64,000 nucleotides of DNA, from assembly GCF_007655135.1 (NCBI RefSeq), contig NC_045127.1:43163538-43227537 (forward strand), written 5' to 3'. Below, piece by piece: positions 35,447 to 48,266 of this stretch; within the stretch, counting starts at the first letter, position 1, and every line of letters begins with the position of its first letter. The notes under the pieces were generated by a model that was not told where the DNA came from, ran no database searches, and was given only the letters and a program-made list of their open reading frames with translations. Made by a program: the position numbers and the translations under genes. Source of the stretch: Punica granatum. Its lineage: Eukaryota; Streptophyta; Magnoliopsida; Myrtales; Lythraceae.

Positions 35447-36345
35447 CTTCGTCAACTGTACTGTAATCAACGAGAAAAGAAAGTTACAACCAATCGAGAC
35501 AAATTCCGCGCTCATCGTCCGGAGCGGGTTCCAGAAGCCATAGATGCAAATACCCTCGCCCACAATGCCACTGAAATGGCTGCAAGCTCAGCAAAAAGCT
35601 GGCAGGGTTGACTTGCGCGACTGACAATGACAAAAGTCCATTAAACAAAGCAAATTGCTTCTTTCTTCCCCATTTCTTCGTCTGCTTTTTTTCTCGGCAG
35701 ACGAGCATCAACAAATCTCTAATTATTTATGCAACACTCACTAAATCTGAAAGCTGAAGGCAGCAGTTAGCGGTGAAGTTCCCCACAAAGGGTAGACAGC
35801 GGAAATGGATTCCAAGGGGAAAACCAGTCAAAGATTTTAATCACCCATTGAGCTTTTGCTCTGAGTTTGCTTAAATTCAAAGTCAAAAGTTTATATGAAA
35901 TTGGACCAAAGAGAAGAGGGGGTGGGCGTACGGTACACACGAATGGAGATACATATTGAGAGAGAGAGAGGGGGGGAAACAGAGAACATAAGATTTATCG
36001 AATGAAATCAATGTTTCCAATAATATACTTCTGGAGAAAAGGTAATTCTCATCATGATCTTTAAAAGTCATGAAAGCCCAATTCAAAGCATCAGAAAAGG
36101 TCAGCTTTTACCACAGAGAGACACAGTGAAAGAGAGGGGGGATAAGGAGACGACCCGTGAAAAGACAAATTGAAATCATTGAAGTCGCCGCAGCCATATG
36201 GAGAAAAAAGGCACAATCAAAAAGATCAAATTTTGCAATCAAGCCCAGCTCCAAATTCGCACAATTCGAAGAGACTAGCTCGGGGAAGGGACAGAACCTG
36301 GCTGAACAGACGAAAGCTCCGAATGCGGGAGGCCGGGTCAGAGGG
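35447..36345 (-). promoter_or_regulatory. GH3 5' untranslated region with likely intron
   Basis: Inferred, not proven. A donor CAGCCAG/GTTCTG at 36298/36297 and an acceptor GATTACAG/TACAG at 35461/35460 would give an 837-bp leader intron, leaving 14 bases before the ATG. Minus ORFs at 35484-35714 and 36108-36488 are spurious under this model. Confidence 0.5.
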
Positions 36346-36370
36346 GCAGAACGACCCAGGTAATGAATCT

Positions 36371-36382
36371 TCGTTATATAGA
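36371..36382 (-). promoter_or_regulatory. Candidate TATA box for the GH3 gene
   Basis: Minus strand reads CTATATAACGA, about 30 bases before the proposed leader exon and about 930 bases from the ATG. Simple CT/GA tracts lie just upstream, as is common in plant core promoters. Confidence 0.5.
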
Positions 36383-36493
36383 TGGCGGGGAGAGCGAGAA
36401 GAAGAAGAGGAAGAGGTTGCGGGGGGAGAAAGGGCTCTGCTGCCAGTGCTGCGGTCAGCAATGGTGACAGAGTGGCAGTGAACGACACAGAAA

Positions 36494-36496
<3 letters not shown>

Positions 36497-36534
<38 letters not shown>
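36497..36534. repeat. CT/GA dinucleotide microsatellite
   Basis: Uninterrupted CT run of about 38 bases upstream of the candidate TATA box. Shorter AC (about 36687-36703) and GA (about 36800-36835) tracts follow. GA/CT tracts near promoters can bind GAGA-type factors; that role is inferred. Long ORFs across them (36226-36918) are artefacts. Confidence 0.9.
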
Positions 36535-36539
<5 letters not shown>

Positions 36540-36919
36540 GGAGACTCAGAGTTTTGTCTGGGTCTGTGGAGTGAGGGGGTTGCTCTCCTCGATATCGTCG
36601 AGGTGCAGCGAACAGCGTTGCTGGCTCACCGGCTTTTGTGCTGCTCGTGTCTCTTTCCTTATCTGTCTTCCTCTTCCTTACACTTACACACACACACACA
36701 CACTCAGAGGCAGTTTCAGACAAGAGAGATGGAAGGTTTTTTTTATGCCAAATGTTTCATGGCATGTAAGAACAGAACAGAAACAGAGCAAAGAAGTTGA
36801 GAGAGAGAGAGAGAGGGAGAGAGAGGGAGAGAGAGTTGTTTTTTCTGAAGAGGGATTATGCTTCGGATGCAATTTTATAGCCAAAATCATTTTTCTTTTT
36901 CCTCGTGGAGGGGGTTAAT

Positions 36920-39900
36920 TGACCTTTATGCCCTCCGATTCTGAAGAGAGAGTTGTTTTTTCTTTTTCTTATCTTTTGCCATTCACTCCCCACGGTGTAC
37001 AGTTGTTCCGTGCTCCCTCTCCCATCCCTTTTCTCGACGCCTTTTCATTTTTTTTTTAATGACTCCCGTGTCCGGGCCACATCAGATTAGTCATATATGC
37101 ACCTCACTCGGGACGGATAAACATGACAAGTCATACCAAATGGTTTCAAGGGATTTCAAATCTAAGGATGAGATGAATATCGAAACTCCTCATTGCTATT
37201 AGATCAAATCCCTTAAAGTTATTTTCTCAATTTATAATCTTTCGCGACAGAAGAAAAAAGGAAAAGCAAAATCCGATAAATTATCCAACTATCAAAAAAT
37301 AAATAAATGAATAGAACTTCTTGGAGATTTACTTTTACAAATATAAGAGTAAGGAAACGCAGTGTAGTAGGAGACGCAATGCAATAGCATATACTCTCCA
37401 CCGGAAAACAAAACATTCCAAATTCAATTTTCATCATAAGACTACATGAACTCTTTTTACGTAACTTTATATTTTCTTGTACTATACTTATCAACTTCAA
37501 AAATTATAAATATAATCCTTATTCTATGTTCATGCAATTAATTTTGAAATCGTCGGTTAACCAGTTACTTATTATTGTTCCATTACTTGGAGAATCTAAA
37601 ACATTTTTAAAAGTGACTACACCAAAATAAAAATTTTATGTGATAGAAGCCATTCATCCCTACGGATAAGTCTCTTCATCCCTACATGTAAGTAGGTCGA
37701 CTTTGTTGTCACTAGTCTAAGGTATCTACGAAGATGGTGAAGGAATTTATTGTGAAGTACGACTCGCGTATAATGTTGACTACACCATCTAAAAGGAGAA
37801 TCATGGAGTGTATCAGGAAATATAGTTTACACAAATTTTTGAAACCACAAATTATTAAATGGCGGTTTGTCTTAGCCTTTCGTCTCCATCCCAATAAACT
37901 TTGGCATTCCGGTTATAGAAATATCATTTTTCATGTACAAATAATCCCTATCACTAAGAGGATCCCACACACCAAAGATATTAAGGGATAAACAAATATA
38001 TATTATATATAACAAGATGAAAATCAACATCTTCTTTCCTTTGTTTTTTTTTTAAATGCGGGCATTCAAATTTTCTCACACTAACCCTTACAAAAACACG
38101 AGAAGGTGAGTTTGATTACATATGCGATGCAAGTGACATAATAGAAAGTATCTTCCTGTATTAGTTTGCCATGACTAAAACTTGAGACTTGTACCAAATG
38201 AGACCGCGGCATTCAACCACCTAATCAACCATGTTAAATTGACATCTACACCTTCTTTTTGCCCCTCAACCTTTTTTGCCTTTTTCTTTTTCCTCTCGTA
38301 AGTTCCTCGCCTTTGAAAATGACTTGAATACATGTGTTGGACGGATCAATTCACACCTTATTTTAACAAACCAGGTCATGTGCTCGATTCTTCGGATACT
38401 CGGTAATCTATTATAGTAATAGTTTGATCCCACGTTTCACAGACGTTGTCATTCAAATTAATCTAAATTAATGTTTGGATAAGTTTGTAATTTCTCGAGC
38501 TTCTAAGTTTTCGTTTTCAAAAAATATAAAACAATTGAAGCAAAAGTAATAAACAGTAGCTTGCCCAAAAAAAATTAAAAAAGGACAGAAATTGTAAAAT
38601 TTTCACTTAGGCCTGTGCGGACTTAAGCCGTCTACAATCCAAAAGTTTAAGTCGATAGGTTGGTTGCTGGATCCAAGTTTCATATAAGCTTACAGTTTCT
38701 TTTTAAATTTTTCTGCGTGGGACAACATACAGTAATACAACGATTAACAAAATATCATCATGGAAAACGATGAACAGCCGTATATGATTCTTATTCAACC
38801 AGTTTAATTTGTTAATTATGTATTTTAGCTGACTTCTTTTATCAGCCCCTTTATGGCGTGCCTTGATTTTCGCTTTGCGCAAAAAAAGGACGGAAACAGT
38901 AATACAACATTTAAAACATATAAAAGGTCAATAACGATTAATACCAGTAGTATATGACGCTTAGCATTTTTCTTGGTTTCATTGTATGGTAAGAAAAGAA
39001 ATTTTCTAGCTTCATTTTGCTTTTATCAGCCCATTCACGTTGCGTTGTGAACCCCGAGCCTTAATTTTCATAGTTGTAAGTAAATATGGAAGGTGTCGGC
39101 TGTTCGTTTGGTTGTGCAGGAGATTGAAATGTGTAAGTTAATTCCGATAAAATCTTAAAGAATGTTCATATTGCTATATGATGTGGTGCTAAATAAGTAA
39201 CAAAAAAATCTTTCATTATCGAAAACATGGTCCTATATTCACATACTAATTTACATGCTGTTTCAACTTAGTGAGGTAGTATCATGGAACGATTTCTCGT
39301 ATATTTTAATAAAAGCTATAAAAGATGAAACGCAGAACCATATAAGCTAATATGGAAACCCTAAATTCCATTTTTATTATTTTTTATGATTTTTTTTAGT
39401 AAATTCCATATTAAGTAATTTTCAATTTGTCATCAGTCCGTTTATATTATCTTATTCACGGAATACTCACTACATTTTATTGATTACCTAAAAAAGTAAA
39501 AAGAATTCACAACTTTTATTTTCACAACTTTCAAAATCCACATAGTTGAGTGATATTTTTGTCGTATATATGTAAAAAAAATCGTCATTTCTAAATACTT
39601 AATAAAGGCAAAACAATAACTTATAAATAATATATAGTAGCTTTTTGAGAAGAATGTTAGGGTATTATAATTAGATTTACAGAAGGAGAAGGTACCCCGA
39701 ATTCCTATTTATTATATTATGATATACACATTATATTATATTTAGTGGTTGCCTTTTCTGGTTTGAAGAATGGTAGGGTTTTTTTTTTCGGTAATCTACC
39801 GGGGCAAAAGAGCTCAAAAAGAGAGAGACCAAAATAAAAATAAAAATGGTAGGGTTTACTATAGAGAATTAAGTGGATGACAGGTGTGAGAATGGGAGAG

Positions 39901-40972
39901 GTTTGAGTAAAGAGCGATATATGGTGGAATACGCATTTATTGTATAGTCATATACATACACAACTTTTGACCAAGTGATTGGTCGATATCCATTAGCTCA
40001 ATAGGCACTAAAGATGAACAAAATTTGCTAGAAACTTTGAGAATTTTCTTAAAATAAGCTGAGGATAACTTAAAATTAGTTAGATGAGCCAGTATACTAA
40101 ACTAGTCCTTCCATCGTTTGGTATTATTTTCTTCCTATTGATATTGATATAAAATCCCGAATTAGAAAGAACGATATAACAATTTCAACTTTAAATAAGT
40201 GTGTAATCGTGGTATAACAATTTCAATCCTTTCCTCTTGTTACTATTACATCTGACAAATAATTGACGTCGTACTAGAATTGCAACTAAACTTGAAGATC
40301 GTGTTTTTATATGCTATTTTTTAAAAATCGTGTTATATTTAAGGAAAAAAAGATAAAGGTTGTGCATTTTTGTGTTACTCTCAAAATATCGTACTATATT
40401 TAATAAAAATGCAAAAGTCGTGTATTTCTGTATTATTTTTTAAAGGTCGTGTTATATTTAGGAAAAAGTGCAAAAGTCGTGTTTGGGTAATTAACCCTCA
40501 ATTTTATATATTACCAATTGGTGTATTATATAGCAAATCTAATTGGTTAACCATATAATACGCTTTTTTGAGTAATCATTTGACAACTTGACTACATTTT
40601 GATTCATTTTATATGCGTATTGTGGCCACTCAAAGCCAAAAATACAAAGGTACAGTATTTTTGTACTTATTCTTATCATTCTTTTTTTGGCTGGATGTAT
40701 TCAATTCTTATCATTGGTTTAACATATTTGAGGATATATTGACTCAATATTTAGATTACTTCAGATTGGCAGATTTTAGAAGAATTATTCAACAATTAAG
40801 ATATAAAAAAAATCAAACGCAAATGATAGTGAATTAAAAACTCAATCAGATAGCAATGATCGTGAGCTTATTTGGTAACATGGCGTCACAAGAAGATGCA
40901 ACAAGAATATTCCTCATCACTAACACAAACATTAGAGAGCAATTTTAACCGTTTGATTACAATATACAATAC
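36920..40972. other. Intergenic DNA with SINE scraps
   Basis: AT-rich, no supported gene. Possible tRNA-like SINE heads lie at about 37355-37440 (plus) and 38155-38240 (minus; GGTGGTTGAATGCC with a later CAAGTCTCAAGTTT). A 75-bp imperfect tandem repeat (AAAAATCGTGTTATATTTA... and AAAAGTCGTGT) lies at about 40310-40490. ORF 37734-37991 has no recognised family. Confidence 0.45.
39782..39844 (-). mobile_element. Tiny 5'-truncated retroposed insert
   Basis: 63 bp between two exact copies of AATGGTAGGGTTT (39769-39781 and 39845-39857). On the minus strand it ends CCGAAAAAAAA, an A-tail as left by LINE-driven reverse transcription. The tail resembles that of the SINE at 58523-58711, so it may be a truncated member. 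Confidence 0.65.
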
Positions 40973-43900
40973 TGTACGAACCCGAATGTGGACTCTCATC
41001 GGGACCCGCATGCGCTCTTTTAAAATTGCGCAGCTTGGGAGTGTTCACCTTCCCGGAGACGCGTGACGGACATGCGTGAGAAGGAGTCGCCACTTATCAT
41101 TTTTACGACCCGAAAGTCGAGGGCCGATTAGTTACTCGGGTTTAGGGGTATGGAACACCTAGTTTTGCTAAGGCATTGGTCTGTGCGGAACCGGAAAGTC
41201 CGTGTTCGGGGGTTCACGTTACGTGCAGGCCTATATCCCGCACCCCTTTTCAATACTCTAGTTTGCTAGGCTTGCAAGTTTTATTTCATTTACCGCGTGA
41301 ATTAGGCTGTGCTCGGCTTGCACGTTTTGACACCGAAAATTCGGTGAACCAAACGATGTCGGTTGAGTAACCGAGAAAGAAGTAAGCTCGCATGTCGGGG
41401 AATCAGTTCACTATCTTGCGTTACAGTTCGTCAAACCGTGATGGTTGAATTCCTGCATGAACTGGAACCGTGATATCTTGGGTTTACTCTTGTCTAGGCA
41501 AACATTGGACCAATTCAATTAGTTCTACTCTCGGACCGTTCGCTCACCAACAAGGATTCTTACAAAATGAATGTACAAAGTAAAATCCTTACAATGCTCT
41601 CAAAACAACAATAAAATACAAATTACAAATGATTGAATCCCAGTCGATTCGCTTTCGATTATTATTCCGCTCCGACTCACAGTGAGTTTAGGAAAACACC
41701 GAAAAACTAAAATTCAAGCGCTCTCAGTGAATGGGGCGTTGGACCCTATGACTAATGGTTAGGGCGTTAAACCCTAAGTGCAATGCGTCCTATGAGTCGA
41801 GCTTGATTCACATGGACAAGCAATAGCAGAAAAGTAACAAACAACATGCATATTACAGACAATGTGTTTGTTATTGCCGAGTTTACATGGATTAACAAGT
41901 TATTAATCCAGGGGTATTTTGCAAGCAAATGCCATATGCTAAACAAGCAACCGTGCAAAACGTTTTGCATTTAGCTTTGCTTTGAGAACTTGACAAATAG
42001 AGTCAAATCTCGTGTGTGTAGATTACTTTTACAGTTGTTCTGTATTGTGACACTGAATCACCACTGAATTAGCCAAACTCGTGTTTTGACTCTAGATTTG
42101 GAACCTAGAGTTCCACCTAACCATTATCTAGTGTTTGGTTTGTTCGAGTGAAAGGTTAATCAGCATTTTGCATGTTTTGTGACAGAGATAATCGTTCTAG
42201 TTACCCGAGTCTATGATAGGATGATAGAAACTCATCAGTGGATAAAAAAAGACTTTGCAGATGAACCTGCACCTGAACAGGTAGCCTATTCTTATCCTGA
42301 TACCGTAGTGTTTCTGTCAAGCTAGCCCTAGGGCTGTCGCTGAATTGTAAAAAAACGATTATACCCTTTATTTGAAAATTGTTTTCAGAAAAGGGAAACA
42401 TCGCAGTGCGGGCCACCTCAGCCTGTAGCCAGTGTCGACCAATTCCCTAGATCATCCAGGGTTATGCAAGAACCCCGAAAAAGTCAAAGAACCGATCGAT
42501 CTAACCGGAAGTGATCTAGAAAGATCTTATGTATCCTGACTTGAGTTACTTGAAATCAGGTGAAAACTCAAGTTGAGACATACAAGTCCTTTCTAGACGT
42601 ACATGCTACATTGGACTACGCATTTCGGGTTTTGAAATGGACAAGTTTTTGAAAAGGGCATTAATGTCATTTGACAACTCATCGATGCGGGTTATCAATT
42701 AATTGTCAATTCATGCAATATTTGTCAGTATGAAGTGGGTTTAATCATGTAAGCGTCCTGATTCACCCGTTTGTGGATTACAACATAAAATTAAATGTCG
42801 AATGCGATAAATGTGCGGGTTACAAACAATCAGACATATTATGAATTGATCCACTGAATGGAGTCTGAATACCCGAAAAACTTAATTTAATGAAAACAAT
42901 TCATGACACGACGACCAAGGCAGGTCCAGGAAGGTCGAGGATAATTTGGTCAAAATGATCAAAATACCCTCGAAACCCAAATGGCCCCGAAAGAGTCATC
43001 GATACATGAATTCATGCATTTTTGCTTTAAAAACAATGTTTTAAAGACATTTTAATGCGGGATTTGCGATGATATTGATATTTGCAATTTACACAAAATC
43101 CGAGAAATGAATTTCATCGAGGTAAAGAGACCGTTCTTGACCCGAATAAGGTCAAAGATCTCTCGGCTCTTTCCTCTTGGGAATAGCCGTGGGTTTCCTT
43201 GACCCGTTTCGGGTTTCCGGCGGTCTCTTTAACCCTATTTCGACTATTTCTCGCATGCTCAAACGTGAAACACGGTAAATAACACGTATTTAACAAAGCC
43301 GGTATTGCTATGAGTTTGAAAAACGCATTCAAGCATACAAACATGCACAAACATGTTATTTATGGATTCGATAAAACAATACCGGCTCCATGGATGTGGG
43401 AAAGCATAAAAATTCGGGAGACAATTCAAATCGAGGCAAGGAAAACGGTCATGACTCGAAAAGGTCAAGATTTTACTTCTCCAAGAGGTTAATCCGAGAG
43501 GTATCTCGGCTTTTCGGGGTCGATATGGTTTCCTCGACTTCGATTTAAATATTTCCCGAAATGCTAGCATATTAAACGATGATAAACATGCATGATATAA
43601 CATGGAAATTGCATAAAGATTAAAACTTGGATGTGAAACATGCATAAAACCCCTTATAACCCCCATAAACACAACAAAAATGCAAAACTCATAGCTCCTC
43701 TAAGTCGGGAATGATCATACCTAGTCTCGAGATGTGGGATGGGACTGTAAAAATTCGGGTTGGACCTTTGATGGGTCGATTTTGGGCTGTTTTTCATTGA
43801 ACAGACCCGACTAGAAGCTGTCTTGACTCGACTGGGCAGTTTTCGGGTCGGATGCCACCACGGTGGCTCCCAATGAAATTTTGATGCAAGGGCAGTGGCT

Positions 43901-46504
43901 CCCAACTCCTAAGAAACCCCCGGAGGTGGCCGTGGTGGTCGTTTGATTCTAGATCTGTCGGGTTGACCCATGTAGCCCTACAAAGATCACGGAAAAACAG
44001 AGTACGTCTGAAAAACAGACCCGACTGGGCAGGTTTCGGGTCGGACATCACCACGGTGTCTCCCGATGGAATTTTGAAGCAAGGCTAGCTGTTCCTGACT
44101 CATAACTGAACCCCGGAGGTGGCTGCAGTGGTCGTTTGGTTCCAGACCTGTCGGGTTGACCCGTATAGCCCTGCAAAGATCTAGAAAAACAGAATACGTC
44201 TAGAAAACAAACCCGACTGAGCAGTTTTCGGGTCAGACATCACCACGGTGTCTCCCGATGGAATTTTGATGCAAGGTCAGTGGCTTCCGACTCCTAACTG
44301 GCCCCTAGAGGTGACGATGGTGGATTTTTGTTAAAAAGGGTCTCGGATCGACCCGATATGCAAGAAAATCGCAAGAACAGTAAAAAAATTCGACCCAACT
44401 AGGCAGTCGGCGAATTTTTCGTGCTGGGCTAAAATCGACAGTTTTTTTCTTAGATTTCTCAACCCTTTAACACCCTAGGATTGTGTGGGGAGGTGTTTGA
44501 TGGGTTTTGGTAGCTCAAATAGGTCCGGAAAGGCTTTTTAACCCGAGTGGGTATTTTTGACCCGAGAAGGACCAAAAATCCTGTTCGGTTCTGTGGTGGC
44601 TGTTCCGATGGGTTGGAGGTTTCAAACTTAAAATATAAGCCCGTAAATGGATAGAGGAGGTCGAAAACATGTGGGATATGAAGTTTGGTAAAGTTTGGAT
44701 TTAAGCCGGGATGGAAAATACCATGATTCCGACTTAAGTCATTGGTGTTTTGCTTGATTTCTGCTTGCCCTTGCTTGCTGCAATTTTGCTGGAGCTCAGG
44801 GGGAGTTGAGAGCTTCTTGAAGAGTGAGAAATGCTTGAGAGATGGTGTGTGATGAGTTGTGATTAAGTTAATGACTTAAATGATATATGTAGGTAAAGAT
44901 TAAGTGCAATTAAGTGAAAAAAAGCTTGATTAATGGCATGGATTAGGGAGATCCAAATTTTTAATGAAGATGGGGATGAAGACTTCTTGAAATGCATTAA
45001 TGAAGAAGAGCCAAATGCATTAATGATGAAGTGAAGTTGGAGCGTTGAAGTAAGATTGCAGGCTTGATATTTTTGAAGAAGGATAAGGGCAAGTTGCATG
45101 GAGAGGAAGACAATGAGATGGACGACATTCATGAGGGTTACGGCTGGTCATGGAGGAGCCGTGGGCCCCACGGTCATTGAATAAAGTTCGGCACAAAGTT
45201 TGGGTCTCGATTGATCGCGTGTTTGAGGTTCCTGGCTCAAACGAACGTCGAATTGTCATTGTGCTCGCGAAAACGGTTCAAACGAGCCTGAAATCATCCA
45301 TTTTGCCCAAAGAAATGTTCGTGTGGTTTTTGGGCTCGGAAGCCAGTTTTGTCTGTTTCAGGCGATCAGAGCAAAACTAACCGTTTCTGAATGCGTATCT
45401 CGTATCTGCATTCCGTATTGGTCGTTTTGACATACATTGTCAATCAGACTGAATAATCGACACTTAAGCCGGTACTGCAAATGTGAAGCCGAAGACGTCC
45501 TAGGAGTCTGAAGCCGGATTTCTCATAATGCCTTTTGAGTTGCTTGGATGATCTGGAAATCGTTGCGATCTCTGTTCGTTGAGAACATACCCCAATGATT
45601 GAAAAAGTGCATCCGAAACCCTAAAAGCACTGTTTTGAGGGCCTAGATGGGTTGTGAGATTCCGTCTGAGGATTTCACATTGAGCGTTGGGATAAGTGGC
45701 ACTGGGTTGGCCAATCATCCGCTGTCAAGTTTCCATAAAAAGGACCTCTGTTTATGAATTTTCGTTGAAAACGGTCTTTTATGTCATTCGAATGTCACTC
45801 AGGAAACTGAAAGGGATGTTGCAGTCTGATTTGCCCAATTGCATCTGTCCGCTGTAGTTTTTGGAGCAATGCATGACTAACTTGGTTTGTCGATGTTCTG
45901 TCAGAGCAGTATTCGGATATAATTTTCCGTTGAAAGGTATGCTTGTTTTGCTGTTCTGGAGTCATTCGAGGTGTCTGCGTGACTTCCAAAGAATAATCTG
46001 AAGCAATGCTCATGCTCTGTATAATTGCTGGATGTGGCTGCATCTGACATCAGGCATTGACTTTCCTCTGGTGAACTAGTGTTTTTGGACTTTTCTTGAA
46101 AAGTTGTCTGTATATAGAAAATTGCTCTGTATAGAGCAGATGATCTACGAAATGTGTTTGAAGACACTTTTCATCTGTTTGGCACCACAAGAGATTTTTG
46201 GAGTCCAATATTGGATATTTTCTAATGGTTAAGCGAACCAGCAGAAAATAGCACTGTCGGCAATGCGTTCTGAAAACACCGGTTTGGATGTCGTCTGGGC
46301 TCTCTGTTTGCTCCTTATGTTGCTGGATGATTCTGTATGTTCTTCTGTCGTGTGTTTGAATCATCTGCCTATCTCTGTTGACTTGAGAAAGAATAGCAAT
46401 TTGCTACTCTGTCGAGCTTTCTTCTGCGTAGATGCTCGAGTCGTAGTTTGGATTGCTGTTGATAGATATTGCTTGAACTGGTGAGCCAAAATGAGGTGCT
46501 GACA
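40973..46504 (-). mobile_element. Giant solo LTR (Tat/Ogre-like), copy 2
   Basis: 5532 bp, plus strand TGTACGAACCCG to GTGCTGACA, matching copy 1 (3524-8864) end to end by eye with scattered differences. Flanks AATAC (40968-40972) and GATAC (46505-46509) agree at 4 of 5 bases, so this is a separate insertion with a slightly decayed duplication. No coding frame is supported. It is 191 bp longer than copy 1, close to one extra internal tandem unit. Confidence 0.8.
43832..44405 (-). repeat. Tandem repeat inside solo LTR copy 2
   Basis: Starts at 43832, 44025, 44217 and 44399 give units of about 193, 192 and 182 bp. Each has a CTGGGCAG-like start, CGGGTC(G/A)GA, CACCACGGTG and CCCGATGGAATTTTGA. 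Copy 1 has starts at 6408, 6599 and 6781 only. Confidence 0.85.
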
Positions 46505-46677
46505 GATACTATAAAAAGAAAATAAAGATATAAGATATACATTTTTTACCTGTCTTAAGTTCGGGTTTCTGCTGAGGTCTTCATTCTCAATTCAGCATGT
46601 GGCGGGTTGAGAGCTAAAACAACATGATTGACATTAAACCACAATTGTTGTTCTTGTTCTTCATATAGTCATCAGAG

Positions 46678-46998
46678 GCTTGACTAATATATGGTATGAA
46701 ATCTTTAACATAAAGAAAATCATTTCTTTACTTAATTATTTTGGTTACATTATAACAAAATAAGTAAACTTTGCGAAAATTTATTTAAGCAAAATCTTTG
46801 AGTTTTGGCAAGTGAAATTCATGCACTTATTGCAATAAGTGCTTGACTAATATATGGTATGAAATCTTTAACATAAAGAAAATCATTTCTTACTTACTTA
46901 TTTTGGTTACATTATAACAAAAGAAGTAAACTTTGCGAAAATTTATTTTTAAAAAATCTTTGAGTTTTGGCAAGTGAAATTCATGCACTTATTGCAAT
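46678..46998. repeat. 163-bp tandem duplication
   Basis: 46678-46840 and 46841-46998 are nearly identical, from GCTTGACTAATATATGG to CACTTATTGCAATA. The few differences suggest a recent event. Nothing coding is affected. Confidence 0.9.
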
Positions 46999-47012
46999 AT
47001 AAATAAAGTTAG

Positions 47013-48263
47013 GACTATTTTCACCCCCACTTTGGCTAATTCACCCCATTTATTGTTTATAATTCCAAGATACCCTCATCATTCTAATTAAATATGGACG
47101 ACTCCCTTAAATCATTAGTTAATTTCTCATCCCTTCCATTATTAATTAGTAGATGCATTAAAATTTCCATTTGAAACTTTTTTTATTCTACACATTTACT
47201 TATTCGATAATATTCCTTAAAAGAAATTTCATATTTTCGTATAATGAATGACTGGAAGATAATTTCATCTCTCAAAGAACATAGAACAAAATATTTATAT
47301 ACACTGAAGTACTTTATTACTTGAAAATTACAAAAAACAAAAATTAGAATATGGAGATAATGTATAGATTTTTTTCGTTCCTTTACTTCAAGAGATAATT
47401 TTACATATGGGCAATTAGCCGAAGACAATGTAATTGATGCTATCGTTTTTGTCCTTTACATGTGATTGTCCGCTAAAGGTGCAGAAAATGTAATAAAAAT
47501 TTTCATACAATAAAGCTAATTTAGTAGGCACTAATTATTAGAAATTGAAATTCATGAATAATATTTCATTTAATATATCAATATTATGATCGAGCTAAAT
47601 GGGAAAATAAAAGCATGACCATATGATTACAACGGCCTGAATCCATTATATAAAAAATGAACTCATTTCTTTGATGCATTTCAAAAAATATTAATGAAAT
47701 TACAAAAAGTTTCATAATTACTATGAACTTTAAAAAGTTTTAAAAAATCTTTTATTGGTGATCTTGTTTTTGGTAATCTGATTATGTATGTTCGAAGGTT
47801 GCTTGCGAAGGATTAGGAGATTCATGTTGTCTATACTTATATACGGGGCAACTCGTACGCGAATTGTCTATGCTTGACCTCTCTTGGGGTCTTAATCTAT
47901 TTCATTTTCCTTCGGAGATTATTGAAACTCACCTTCTCGGTGATGAATCAGGGGTCTCTATGCCCCATCATTGCGTAATTCAATTTTATTTTCATGGCTG
48001 TGCCTCGTTTTTTACCAAGAAATTTGTGTTGCTTGAGTAATATTGTACTTCTACCGCTAGTGTGCAAAACGTAGAAATTTTCTTTCTTTAGAGAATATAA
48101 GTTTTGATTAATGTGATATATGGGGTAAAGAAAGAGAAAATATTCAAATGGAAGTAAATTGCATCTATTCAGATTAGCTAAAGTAATTAGTATATTATTA
48201 GGGTTATTTTAGTCGGATTAATAATAAATGGGTGAATTAGCCATAAAGGGGTGGAAATAGCTC
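47013..48263. mobile_element. Non-autonomous inverted-repeat DNA transposon
   Basis: Ends are inverted: GACTATTTTCACCCCCAC, then GGCTAATTCACCC, on the left. Read inward from the right it is GAGCTATTTCCACCCC, then ATGGCTAATTCACCC. A 3-bp TAG flanks both sides (47010-47012 and 48264-48266). A 3-bp duplication suggests a PIF/Harbinger-type element, but TAG is not the usual TTA/TAA, so the family is open. The AT-rich interior has no transposase. Confidence 0.68.
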
Positions 48264-48266
48264 TAG

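Noticed and set aside
35447..35563. Longer N-terminus for the GH3 protein (start at 35563)
   Set aside because: The extra 39 residues do not resemble GH3. A splice acceptor lies between, and JAR1-type proteins start at MLEK.
36226..36918. Overlapping ORFs of 165 and 178 codons near the GH3 promoter
   Set aside because: They run through CT, AC and GA microsatellites and give Ser/Leu or Arg/Glu runs. The region fits a leader and promoter.
40973..46504. Complete non-coding LARD or TRIM element instead of a solo LTR
   Set aside because: I found no internal second copy of the ends, primer-binding site or polypurine tract. Only an alignment search could exclude it fully.
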